Origin: Thamnocephalis sphaerospora
Lineage: Eukaryota; Zoopagomycota; Zoopagomycetes; Zoopagales; Sigmoideomycetaceae
Direction: 5' to 3'
Assembly: GCA_003614735.1 (NCBI GenBank)
Contig: KZ992637.1
Span: 1 to 24,821, forward strand
DNA: 24,821 nt
The notes under the pieces were generated by a model. The model had not been told where the DNA came from. It did no database searches and worked only from the letters and a program-made list of their open reading frames with translations. This document shows positions 9,328 to 19,695 of this stretch, one piece after another. How positions within the stretch are numbered: position 1 is the stretch's first letter; every line of letters begins with the position of its first letter. Both the position numbers and the translations under genes were made by a program.

Positions 9328-11644
9328 ATGTGCCCCGACTATCCGCGCTTGTGCTCACACATCATTGATGCAGAATACGCGGCAGTGATGAGTGAGCGAT
9401 TTGCATCAAGTGATCGCGGTATCAAGGGCCTGCGGCGACGAAGCCGCGAAGTCAAGGGCTTGGTGCGGCGCGCTTTGGCCGAATTCGAAGAGCTGTCGGT
9501 GACGGCGGAAACGGGCACACAGACGAGCCTAGACGGTGACAGTGGTTGCGGCACACTTGGAGCTGATGCGATAGTGACCCGGAGTGGCGATGCCAGCGCT
9601 GCCGGACTTGGGATTGGTGCCGTAGCCAAGGAAGCCGATACAGCGGTAGCGAATGTACTCGAGCCATTGCTGAAGCAGACAGCGCATGTTGAAGTGCGCT
9701 CATCGTCACCGTCTTCGTCTGCGGCATCGGTGGAGGAGGATAGTGACACGGCCATCATTCACCAGCTGCAGCAGGATGTTCTTGCTGCGGTCAACGCCGA
9801 ATCGCGCAGTCGTCTGGCAGGTGTCCTGGCTGTGGCCGATCCTTCGCTGTGTCTGCAGGCAATGCTGAGCTTTGCCGCGGCCAATCGGGATCTCACCTAC
9901 CACCACGATCCAGACGTGCAGCATGATGCCGACGAGCTATTGGGGCGATCGGTGGCCAATCTGAATGCACTTCATATTGCCTGTTTCCTTGGTGAAGAAG
10001 ACATTGCCTGTGATCTTGTCGACTATGTGGCACGGGTCACAAAGGCCATGGATGCACGCAAGGTGCTCTACGAGTTTCTCGGCCGTGTCTGGGGCGGCGG
10101 CAACACCGCACTGCATTTGGCTAGCTTCTCCGGCATGGATGCGCTTGTGAAACGATTGCTGGATCTGGGAGCCAACATGAACAAGCGCAACGAGCGAAAA
10201 TACAAGGCGGTCGACTGTGCTGACGATGATGCCACGCGCAAGCTGTTTCTGGATATGATGCAAGGCACAGGTATGCACGCCGAATGAGTGTACAGCTTGC
10301 ACAGCTGGCGCTGATGTGTATTATCGTCGTTTGGTAGTGATTCGCATTCCAATGCGTCGAACTGTGTCGATGGACGACGTCTTTCACGGTGATATGGCCA
10401 AGTCGGCAAAAATCAGCAGCGACGGCAGTGGTGTGGAAATCCGCGTACCGCCCAGCAGTGAGCGTCAGCGCGTACTCTACAAGCTTCCGGCTGGTGCGCG
10501 ATCGGCCACCACCATGCGCGAATGCAGTGATGGCGACGGCGATGACAATGCCAGCGGTCACAGCAGCGTCAGTGCCAGCAACACCAGGAGCTTGCCGCTA
10601 CAAGCATCCGAGAGACCCAGCACGCTGGTATCGTCTGCATCGGCCGGTTTTTCTGCATCTACTTTGACCGCCGCCGACAAGGCGCCGCCGCCCAAGAAGC
10701 GTACGATTGGACGACTGATTGAGGCGCTGTCGACGCAGTTTCGCGCTATGGGCGGCAGCGATGGTGCTGGCGCACAGCACAGCGGAAGCAAGACGGGCAG
10801 TGGCAGTACCAACGCTGATCGCCTGTCGATCGGTGGTGGTGGTCTGGCAGCACGAAACCGGGTTGGAATGGTGGCTAACAAGTCGAATAACTCTGTAACA
10901 GCATCATCCAGCAGTTGTATTGCACAGACGATCAACGAAACGGATGAGATGGTGCCCAGAAAGAAGGAACACCTACACGGCAAGGGCCAGACTACGAATA
11001 TAACCTTTGACGCTGATGGTGCTGAGAGGCGTCACGGCAAAAGCGTCGATCATCCAACGTCTACTGCTGTTGGTCAAGCAAATGCATCGGCAAAGACTAC
11101 GGTCGGAAAGGATGCGGCTGGCACAGGCGAAAAGGCGCCACCTTTGGCAGATAGCCGGGAGCAGCGATCAAAGCGTCGGCGTGCCGCCGGATACCGTGTT
11201 CGATTTGATCCGGCAGTGACGCTGCTGGATGCTGCGCGTACTGGAGATACACCGTTGGTGCGTGCTAGCTTGGATGCCGGTATCCACCCGGATCACCAGT
11301 CTGCGCATCGGTGTCTGAGTGCATTACACTTGGCTGCATCGTACGACCATCTGGATGTGTGTCGGCTGCTGGTGGACCGTGGGGCAGCACTCAACATTCG
11401 CGATCTGGAAGGCTGGACACCGCTGCACTGTGCTGCAGCAGAGGGTCATCTGCGCGTTGTCAACTACTTGCTCGGCCATGGTACGGTGGACGTCACACTC
11501 GGCAATGCCGATGACGAAACAGCAGAGGACGTGGCGGAAGAGGACCGCGTACGCAGTGTACTGCACGCTGCTATTGCTGCGGCGACTGCTAATGCAGGGC
11601 CAGCTTCGGCAGTGGCCCAGAATACCGTGGTAGCAACTAGATAG
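9328..11644 (+). CDS. Ankyrin-repeat protein with PP1-docking RVRF motif (MYPT-like)
   Basis: Two long frames, 9328-10270 and 10338-11644, are joined by a 67-nt phase-1 intron (donor GTATGC, CTGAT near 10311, acceptor TTTGGTAG), giving at least 749 residues. Residues about 213-310 hold a first ankyrin block (NALHIACFLGEEDIACDLV, then GNTALHLASFSGMDALVKRL). Residues 320-590 are Ser/Thr/Gly-rich and probably disordered. RVRF at 601-604 matches the RVxF motif that docks protein phosphatase 1, and it is followed at once by ankyrin repeats (LSALHLAASYDHLDVCRLLV; GWTPLHCAAAEGHLRVVNYL). RVxF directly before ankyrins is the arrangement of MYPT/PPP1R12-type targeting subunits, so PP1 targeting is inferred. 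The same frame is open upstream of 9328 and reads plausibly from an acceptor at 9163, so an extra 5' exon is likely; ATG 9328 has a poor context. It ends in TAG. Confidence 0.8.
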
Positions 11645-12132
11645 CACCACGATTGCCGCATATCGTGAGCGGCAAGCTGTTGCTGACACGGTGAGCAGCA
11701 CCCTGTTCTGCGACCCTATATACTCTGTACTTTTACTGTGGCGTGCGCTATTTGTTGTTCATATTCTGCCTCATTCTTGATCTTGCTGTCAATTACCTTT
11801 CGTTGCGCGTTTCTCCTTGAATAAGCTATAGCTTCCTGCAGCACTCTTGTCTTGCTGTTGCCAGTAGCATGTGCGGTTGCAAGATGCCGCAAGATTGCAG
11901 GTGTGTTGGATCAGCATTTCCCGCTGCTCGTATTTGCATCCTGGATAAGCCAACTCTCGAGCAACCCAGGCATCTTGCTACACTGTCGTTCTCTCATCGA
12001 TGGGCTCGGCACCAAAACACGCTCTGGTCAGCATCTTTAAATGGATTGCAAAACATATATAATAAACATGGTACAATAGTCGCAGCTACAGCGGATAATT
12101 ATTAGTGCCCGAGAGGCCATGGCACACCGTGA
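11645..12132. other. Convergent 3' intergenic region
   Basis: About 490 bp separate the stop codons of the converging ankyrin and TTC39 genes. The sequence is AT-richer than its neighbours and holds AATAAG at 11819 and AATAAA at about 12060, possible polyadenylation elements for the plus-strand gene. No coding frame is supported. Confidence 0.6.
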
Positions 12133-15100
12133 TCAAGCGTGCCGCTGTCGGTTGCGTAGCTGATCCAACGCCAGTGCGGCGCGCCTCCGCAGAAAGTCGG
12201 AAAACTCGTACTTTTGATAAGCTGGTGCAGCATTGCTGCCGTTGCCGCCAGCCGCATAGCCGTTCTTGCCGCTGCCTTTGGCCATGGCCAGCTCAAACTC
12301 GCGCATGGCCTCACCAGGCCGGCGAAGCTGATCGGCCAGCAACTCTCCAAGCTGGTAGGCACACAATTTGCGTTAGTCTGTCTGCCACAACGCTCAATAT
12401 AGTCTGGCCGTCTGCGGTCGCCTTGGATGCTTACCTCGTAGCGGCAGTGAGGCATTACCCAGTTTTCGTGAACCACCTCTGCCTACAGATTTGTGCATGC
12501 GCGTAGCAGCTCCAGTGCTCGCTGTCCGTGACCACCAAGCTGCTTGCGCAATACACCGCGCAAAAGTGCATAGACAACACGCGTATCAGCGTCTGGATTT
12601 GCCTCGCGCTATACGGTGGCATGAACGAGCAAATGAGCCATTAGTAGGGGCCCGGTCAGCCAAGCAAGCGCCGTACTCACCTGCCAGGCCCGCTTCACAA
12701 ATTCGTGCATGGCCTTGAGCGAGTCGGTGCGCATGTGGGCCAGATCGCGACGCAGATAAAGCAGCACAGCCACCTGCACAGGCGAAACGTAGTTGCGCTG
12801 GAGAGCACGCTCGCACTGGTACATGGCAAACTTGACAAAGCGGTTTGGCTAACGACATGCGACCAGATCTTAGTATTGCCGGCTCTTAGCTTTGGCGCTG
12901 TCGTCTACTTACCCTCGTTTTGCCTTTACCGTGTGGCTTGACGCCCTCGCCGCGACCTAGAATACGGTTGAGCAGGTCTCGCACATCATACATCACCGCC
13001 AGAGCGCGATCGTTGGCATCGGCCGTCTCCATGGCAGCGTAGCAGGCAGCAAGGGCGATGCCACAGAAGGGCTGTAGCTCCACCTCGTTGGGCCGATAAC
13101 TTACAGACGGGCGTCGCTGTGGACCTAGTAGCATGGAGACATCCAATTCGGTCGCGGCGACATCGGCACCATCATGCGCCGCAGTTGTGCGCGCTAGCTG
13201 AGCAGCACGTGCACGCATGGTGGATGTTGCAGTGCTGGCGCGCGAAAATGTTCGTCGTCCGTAGAATGCCATTTCAAACATGCGTGCTGCTGTGCTCAAA
13301 TCCAGTCGCATTAGGTGGATGCTGCCCAGTTCTGCACGAAAATTGATGGGCTTGATGCGTGCTCGCTCTGCTCCCGCAATGGCCTGCGTTAGATGTGCCA
13401 GCGCACGATGTACTAGGTCTGCTTTGCGCTCTAGCACCGAAGCCATGAATAAGAATACCGGACTATTGCTGCAGAGGCAATGTGTAAGTCATTGTAGCGT
13501 AGGCCAGTGCACCTTGTAGCGCCACACTTACGGGAACTGTTCCAGGCAGACTTCGACAACGCGTCGTGCTGGCTGCAACGACTCGGCCAGAGGGCGAAGA
13601 CCACGTGGCAGCAGGAGATGATGGAAAAGCAGCAGCACGGCGGCAAAGGGTGCACGCGCACCGCCACGCTCAAACACCATCGTCAGCATGCGCACGCCCT
13701 TGTCGCGGTCGGCGCCAAAGCCGATGGCCTTTAGGATGGACAGGAACGAACCAGGCACCACTGAAAGGACAAAATAGAAAACACCAAGACCGCATGCGAG
13801 GGCATCGCAAATGTCTGCGTCCACTTCGACTTGCTCTCCCGCTGGCGCACTGCTGCCAAAGGAGCCAATGCCACTGTACCAGCTGCTGCGCACGCTCTTG
13901 GGTCGCTCTGTCACGCGCTGTCGACATGTGTCCTCGTCCAGATCAATGTCGGCATGCAACTTGGTGTAGAGCTTCCAGGATTTGCGCAGATTGAACGCAC
14001 CCTTGATTTCAGAGCCGCCCGACAGCATTTGCAGCACCGCACGGAAGAGCAGCGCGTCGGCACGTGCAATCATGCAATCCCAACGGTAGTTTTGCCGCAG
14101 GGCCGGGTGGACGGCCGATGAGGACGGGACACTCGTGCGGCGCGGATATATGTTGCGCAGATAGCTCTGCAGCGACACCTCAAACTCGCTGTTGGAGTCT
14201 AGCACGCGCATAGCCAGCTGATCGGTAGCATCAGCACGCTCCAGCGTTGCCTCGCGATCTTTGATATGGCCACCAATAAGCAGGCGCACCAGGGAAATCT
14301 GTGTGCAAGCAGACGATTAAAAACGAGTTCACTGCAGAGCATAGTGTGATCTTTACACGCTTCTTACCTCAGTGTAATGGATGGCAGCGCGCGGTAACTT
14401 GGATATCATGGGCGAGAGTCGACGGTCAGCACGCTCAAACTCGGCATTCCAGATGGAACGAATGGCCTCAAGAACACCTTCGTGCATCCGGCCGGCCGCA
14501 TATGACCCGTTTACACCGTGGGATGCCTGGCTAGGCGAGACGGCATCCAACGCAGACGCCACCGACGTGGGCACACTGGTCGACACCAGTACATCGGGGC
14601 GCATGACACCATCTAGCGCAGAGCGCACTGTTAGAACGGGCGGACGCTCCGGCCGTCCTGATTGTGGTGGTGTGCTTGGCGCTGATGGGTCTGACGACAG
14701 CTCGCTCCACTTGCGTGTTGGTGTGGCCAGTCCAGCATGCACTGGCGACGGCTGTGGCCGAGGCGATGGCGTTGGGCTGTTGGTCAATAAGAGAACAGAT
14801 GCCATGTCGTCCGTATACAGCGCTTCCTCATCACGGCCATGGTCCATGTCAATGACGGCAGCTTCTCCATTTCCTCTACTGTGACTATTCTGTTGTGCCT
14901 TTGATATAGACACACTAGGAGGTCGTCCCGGAGTAATGGAACGGTCATGCTCCGACTCTTCTGCAATGGCCAAAGCACCTAGACTGCCAATGTCAAAGCC
15001 AGTGGTACGCCGCAGTGGGTTCAGCTTGAGTGAGCCGCCACTACTGCGTGAGCCACCAGCAGAAGCAGGCCAAGCTACATCCTGTGAGCCAGGCTGAGAT

Positions 15101-15577
15101 GCATTGGGCACGGCCTGTGCGCCTGCAATAGCTGCTTCACCAGAGATGCCGCTTATGATTGGCACATCGACGTGGGTGGAAGCACGCTCCATGCGCTGAT
15201 GCATGGGCCCTGAGGTTGAGCCATTGCCCATCTCCACGGCTGTACTGGCGGCGGTGGCGGATGATGCAACGTGTGTATGTCCGTTGGCAAACATGGCCGA
15301 AAGACGCGACCATGGTTGGCCTGTGCTTGATCCATGTCCTGGCTGTCCTGCTGATGATGGCTGTGCGAGCGCTGGCTCCGTTAAAGGTAGAGACGAGGTA
15401 TCCTGCGGCATCATCGTGTGTGCATTACGACCTGCCTCTAGACCCGTTGGCTCGTCGCTTTCTTCGTCAGTAATGGCCGTATCTCGACTGGTGATGGACT
15501 GTCCGTCGTTGTAGACATCGAGCGTAGGCGCCAGAAAACCGCTTGGGTTACGGTCACTATACTCGAAATACGCCTCA

Positions 15578-15619
<42 letters not shown>

Positions 15620-18197
15620 CCATCGCCATCGCCATCGCCATCGTGCTCTCCCCCGTCACCATGGCCAGCATAGCTGCTAGCACGTATTCTGTCCACACCA
15701 GGTCCATCGTGATGATGCAGGCCATTGGATCCACGGAGACTAGCATGTGATGCATCCAGTGCCGAAATCAGCTCATCCGGAGCTACTGGCAAGCTAAACC
15801 GTTGTCCGTCATCATTATCATGATACATCAGAGTGTGTGGATCCAGGTCGGCCTGTGTGCGATTCAGCATGTCCTGCAGCGCTTGGCCGTCAGTCTCAGC
15901 GCGTGGACGCGGAAAGATAGGCACTGGAGTATCGTGCAAGTGGTTAAGGCTTTGTACACTGCCATATCCATGACCACCGCTTAGCTGAGCCTGCTCTGCC
16001 GCAAGTGCAGCCATGCGCTGTGCAAATGCATTGGGCGATAGGCTAGGCGGCGGTCGAGGTGGCACATTGCGTCTTGGCTGCTCCACTTCGGGCAGCTCCA
16101 GCTGCGCCACCATACCTGGAAACTCTTCTCGCGAATGCGCGTGCAACGATGGACTGGGCGCACTGTTGATGGGCGTATCGTAGGCGTTGCGGAAGAAGCT
16201 ATTGGACGTTGGCTCACCCGTGGTAAGTGCATCGCGTGGTGGAATAGGCCGCTCAGGCGTAGCGATTGCCTCGCGTGCCGCACGCACTAGCTCGGCAAAA
16301 CTTGCTGGAATCATACTGGCCGAAGCAAGAGGCGGCGGTACTAGTGCGTCGCGTGTTGGCGATACCTCATCTGTCTCAACCGACAGTGGCCGTGGTCGTG
16401 TGCGATGAACCAGGGTCAGCAGCGGCTGGATAGGATTGAGCGAGTGACGACGGCCCTGAGGCCGTGCGACGGGCATTTCGGGTGGCATAGCATCGGCCGA
16501 CAGAGCCATCTCTGCAATGTTGGCCGTGGGCAGCATGGGCGGCGACGTGCACTCGGTCTCTACGCCCGCCGCTGTTTCCACCGACAAGGGCGTCACAGGC
16601 TGGTCGCTTGTGAGAGGCCAGTGCGCGTTGATTGTATGGTGCGTAGTTGGCATCGATCCCTGCTCGTCAATGGTCGCCAGCATCTTTGTCGCCATGACCG
16701 TTGTTTTTGTTGGCGCAGTGGCAGACCCCTTGGTCGGATGAGATGCAACTAGCGGCGCCGCATGCTGCGCTGTGCCATGATGCTCACAAGCTTTCATCGC
16801 TCCATCTAACTGCGGCGAAAACGGCATCGAATTGTCCCATGCCTCTACGTCGTGGTGAATAGACGAGTGCGTTGATCCGTGGTAGGGTGCACTGGACATG
16901 CCGAATGAAAACTCCTCCTCTTCCATGATGAGGCTGGCGGATGTATCGAGCAGACCACCGACGCTTTCAGCCAGATACACCTGGCGCCGCGGTATGGCGC
17001 TTGTCATGCTTTCCCGTCGTGTGGATGGACCAGAATCGACGCTCGCTAGCCGACGTGGACCATTCGTCAAGCTATTACGTCCGCGTGATGATGATCCCTG
17101 CATCGATTCTGGTGTGTGCGGAATGGGCACCGGCATGGAAGCGGCGAGTCGCCGACGAGACTCGGCCACCTGTGCCACTTCTGCCGCCACCGTAGCAATA
17201 GGCAGGCCGACGCCATGATGTGCATCTCTCCGCACACCGCCATAGTCTGGCGGCGATAGCATCAGGTGCCGTGTATCCGCCGTAGAGCCATTTGCCATTG
17301 CAGTCGTGACCGATGCATGAGCATCCATGGCGGCCAAGTAGGCAGGTGTCCGTAGCCAGTAGCCAGGATAGTACCAGCGTGCAACGGTGTATAATGTCGT
17401 ATGAGTCAAGGTAAATAGGACCGTGGCAAGATCCAGTGCAAACACCGCGCCATGAGCTTCAATAGGCGACCACGAGCGATGCATCTGAACGGCAATGAAC
17501 GTCGCAGCCATCTAATATGCATAAGAGTTAGAAACAGCATGGTTAGCACGTAATGTCGCTAGCATCGTGGCTATCATAGCCATCACATTTCCCGCTAGTA
17601 CTGACGACCTACCAAGGAACCAGCAGCGCCTACATTGGCCCACCAGCCTGGCGGACGAATGGGTCTGACGGCCACACAGGCAAACACCAGTATTCGAGCA
17701 GCACCGATTATCATCACATTGAGGATCGCTGCCGGGGTGACGCTACCTGCTCCGGCCACGGCGCCTAGCAGCGCTGCCATGCAGACCAGATCGCAGAGCA
17801 GGCCGATGCGCAGTAGATCGCGATAGACGGACGGCGGCACGCGCTGAATTAGCTGTGGTGGCAGAAATGGATCGCTTTCACTTGGAGGACGCGAGGTGTT
17901 GCCGTATGCTGGCCAAACAGAAGGTGGTTGCTCCGATGACGACGCATCCTGCTGAGGCCAGACGCGCAATACATCGCTGCTGGAATTACGGCGATAGCGC
18001 CGACTCTGTCCAAGCGGCCGCGGCAGTGAGCTCAGCGTGCGTGATCCTACGCCCGCCACATCGTCCTCGTACAGCTGCGGCACGGCTGCGGCGACTGGCA
18101 TGGATGATGGTGGCTGTAGCTTGTTGCCACTGCTGGATGCACAAGCGTCATACGCGGCTTTCAACAAGGACGTCGTCTGACTGCGGCGGCCGTTCAT
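12133..18197 (-). CDS. Membrane-anchored TTC39/Iml2-type protein with giant low-complexity exon and an internal TAG
   Basis: Minus-strand exons: 18197-17613, 17511-14368, 14298-13532, 13468-12913, 12848-12681, 12608-12435, 12351-12133. They total 5613 nt (1871 codons) with introns of 63-101 nt. Residues 131-240 contain four hydrophobic helices (TM3 spans the first intron). Residues 245-1200 are Ser/Pro/His-rich and disordered, with a poly-Asp tract near 820-845. From about 1204 the protein matches the TTC39/Iml2 family: KGAFNLRKSWKLY (from 1342), GLGVFYFVLSVVPGSFLSI (1413-1431), GFGADRDKG, and ALLRGVLRKQLGG before YELGELL. Yeast Iml2 is linked to lipid droplets and inclusion clearance; the role here is unknown. 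Codon 1782 is TAG (12485-12483) inside the conserved part, with the same frame open on both sides. The real stop is TGA. The 3144-nt exon lacks stops, so the fusion is not an annotation join. Confidence 0.82.
12483..12485 (-). other. In-frame TAG inside the TTC39 domain
   Basis: Between LELLRACTNL and AEVVHENWVMPHCRYE the frame is interrupted only by TAG. Both flanks fit the family without a length gap. An intron is not convincing: the donor-like GTAGGC overlapping the TAG has no acceptor that restores the frame and keeps the downstream segment. Possible meanings are a sequence error, a nonsense allele, or readthrough. Confidence 0.75.
15575..15643 (-). repeat. GAT/GAC trinucleotide repeat coding poly-Asp
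   Basis: A TCATCG/GCCATC run on the plus strand reads on the minus strand as alternating Gly-Asp followed by about fifteen Asp. It lies in the large low-complexity exon of the TTC39 fusion gene and is likely length-variable. Confidence 0.9.
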
Positions 18198-18429
18198 CCG
18201 CCGAGAAAGCGACCTACGGACCGTTCGCGGCAGGTGCTAGCGTGCGCGCTCGATTCTCTTTCCTGCCGCGTAGGCGTACTGGTTGTCGCGTGGTTGCCAC
18301 AGGCCTGTTGCCAGCAGTAGCAGCAATACTAACGGCGGGCACTAAACAAAGTATGCTACTGCGTGCACTCCACTACCGTGCGATGCGGACGCCAGCCGCT
18401 GGCGCAGTCTCGACAAAAATAACACTACA

Positions 18430-18474
18430 AAGAGGGAGAGGGAGAGGGAGAGAGGGAGGAAGAGAGGAAGGCAA
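18430..18474. repeat. GA-rich tract (CT-rich on minus strand)
   Basis: GAGAGG-type purine repeats upstream of the minus-strand TTC39 fusion gene, mirroring the CT block upstream of the FYVE gene. A promoter or leader role is inferred. Confidence 0.75.
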
Positions 18475-19458
18475 GAGCAATAAAGCACAGACGACAGCGG
18501 ACGTTGATAAAGAAGAAACACACCGACACTGCAAATACGGTGTGGCAATGGCGGTAGCCGCAGTAGCCGTGGCAGGACCAGCAGCGGCAACCGCAGAGCG
18601 CAGACGCAGGCGTAGATTCAGACTGCAGCACAGACAGGCAATGAGCGATGGGGAATCAGGGCGGATGCGGAGTAGTCATGTAAGGGCAAGAGACGAATAT
18701 GGCCAAGTGCTGCCGCAACACAACGCCGATACAGGACACTACCGTGCACGCGAGCTCGTGATAGCGGTTACGACGACGGAGGTGTACTGCCAACAATGCT
18801 CCGACAGTCGTAGATGTGGGCTGGTCAGAGCGGAGATGGACGGATGCGAACCGAAAGTCACGCTGGCGCCGGCAGAATTACATCCGCTACGCTGGGAGTG
18901 GGAATGCGATGGCGAGTGAGCAGGTGCGCGAGTACGTGCGGCGGCTGCACAGACCGACCAGCATGCTTTGGCCATCGATCGCGCAATGTACAAGCAAGCA
19001 TCGTTCCCCACGTGCTGTGCGCGGCTTAACCTCCGCCGTGTGTGTGCGTGCGTGTGTGGCCTGCAGCCTAGAGCGACGGTGGCGATTGGTTACTACGGAG
19101 TTATACTGGGCAGTTGTTGTTGCTGACCGTATCTGCTGCCAATGCTGACTTGTCTAGTTGAACTAGCCCAGTTCGCATATTGACGCAATCACCTTCTAGA
19201 CATGCACGCTGCAGGCCATGTCGCGCGGATGCATCGACAGGATGCCGAGCGTGTCTGGAGCATGTTTCAAACCTGCTGCTGTTGCGACGGCGACCGCATC
19301 GCCACCATCACCGCCTCATTGTGTGCATCACGCTGTTTAGCATGATCAACCGGTGTACAGGGCCACAGGGACGCCTTCGCTTGCCTGAATCAGTCAGACG
19401 TATGGCTACACAGCAGGCCAACGCATAGGCTGGAACGTCGCTTGCACAAGCGATTGCC

Positions 19459-19465
19459 TATATAG
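19459..19465 (+). promoter_or_regulatory. Candidate TATA box of the PLA2-like mucin gene
   Basis: TATATAG lies about 230 nt upstream of the ATG at 19696 and is followed by a CT-rich stretch typical of a fungal transcription start region. The distance allows a long leader or a small 5'-UTR intron. Confidence 0.35.
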
Positions 19466-19695
19466 ATGGCTGGCACGCATCGCCTACCACCGCAGGCGCG
19501 CTATTGCACTCCCTGTCTATTCATCTCAATCTCCTCTCTGTATCGAGCACTCTGGTCGTCTGCTGTGCAGCGCCCATCCATTGTCGCCCTTCATCTTTGC
19601 CGCTGTTGCCTCCCTTACTGCGCTGTGCGCATCTTCGGCACTGTATCTTTTACCGCGACTTTCCGTTTACCTCTCCGCTACCTTCTATCACTACC

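Larger units (their letters stand above)
18198..19695. promoter_or_regulatory. Divergent promoter region between the TTC39 and mucin/PLA2-like genes
   Basis: About 1.5 kb separates two divergently transcribed genes. On the left a purine-rich run (18430-18474, CT-rich on the minus strand) lies about 240 nt before the minus-strand ATG. On the right a TATATAG element at 19459-19465 precedes a pyrimidine-rich leader and the ATG at 19696. A plus-strand frame at 18641-18919 (92 codons, Arg/Glu-rich, with a CQQC motif) is open but has no recognised homology and is probably a by-product of the purine bias. Confidence 0.5.

Noticed and set aside
12483-12485. Reassignment of TAG to an amino acid
   Set aside because: The FYVE, MscL, ankyrin and PLA2-like genes all end in TAG at expected protein ends, so TAG acts as a stop in this genome.
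12105-12506. 133-codon plus-strand frame
   Set aside because: Antisense of the last TTC39 exons, which carry family-conserved segments and proper splice signals.
12435-12608. Small intron removing the TAG
   Set aside because: No donor-acceptor pair both restores frame and keeps the conserved residues on each side; the best alternative uses a poor GTCACG donor and deletes conserved sequence.
17855-18919. 354-codon plus-strand frame
   Set aside because: Its first part is antisense to exon 1 of the TTC39 fusion gene, which has membrane helices and good splice sites; the rest translates a GA-rich tract and a weak Arg-rich frame.
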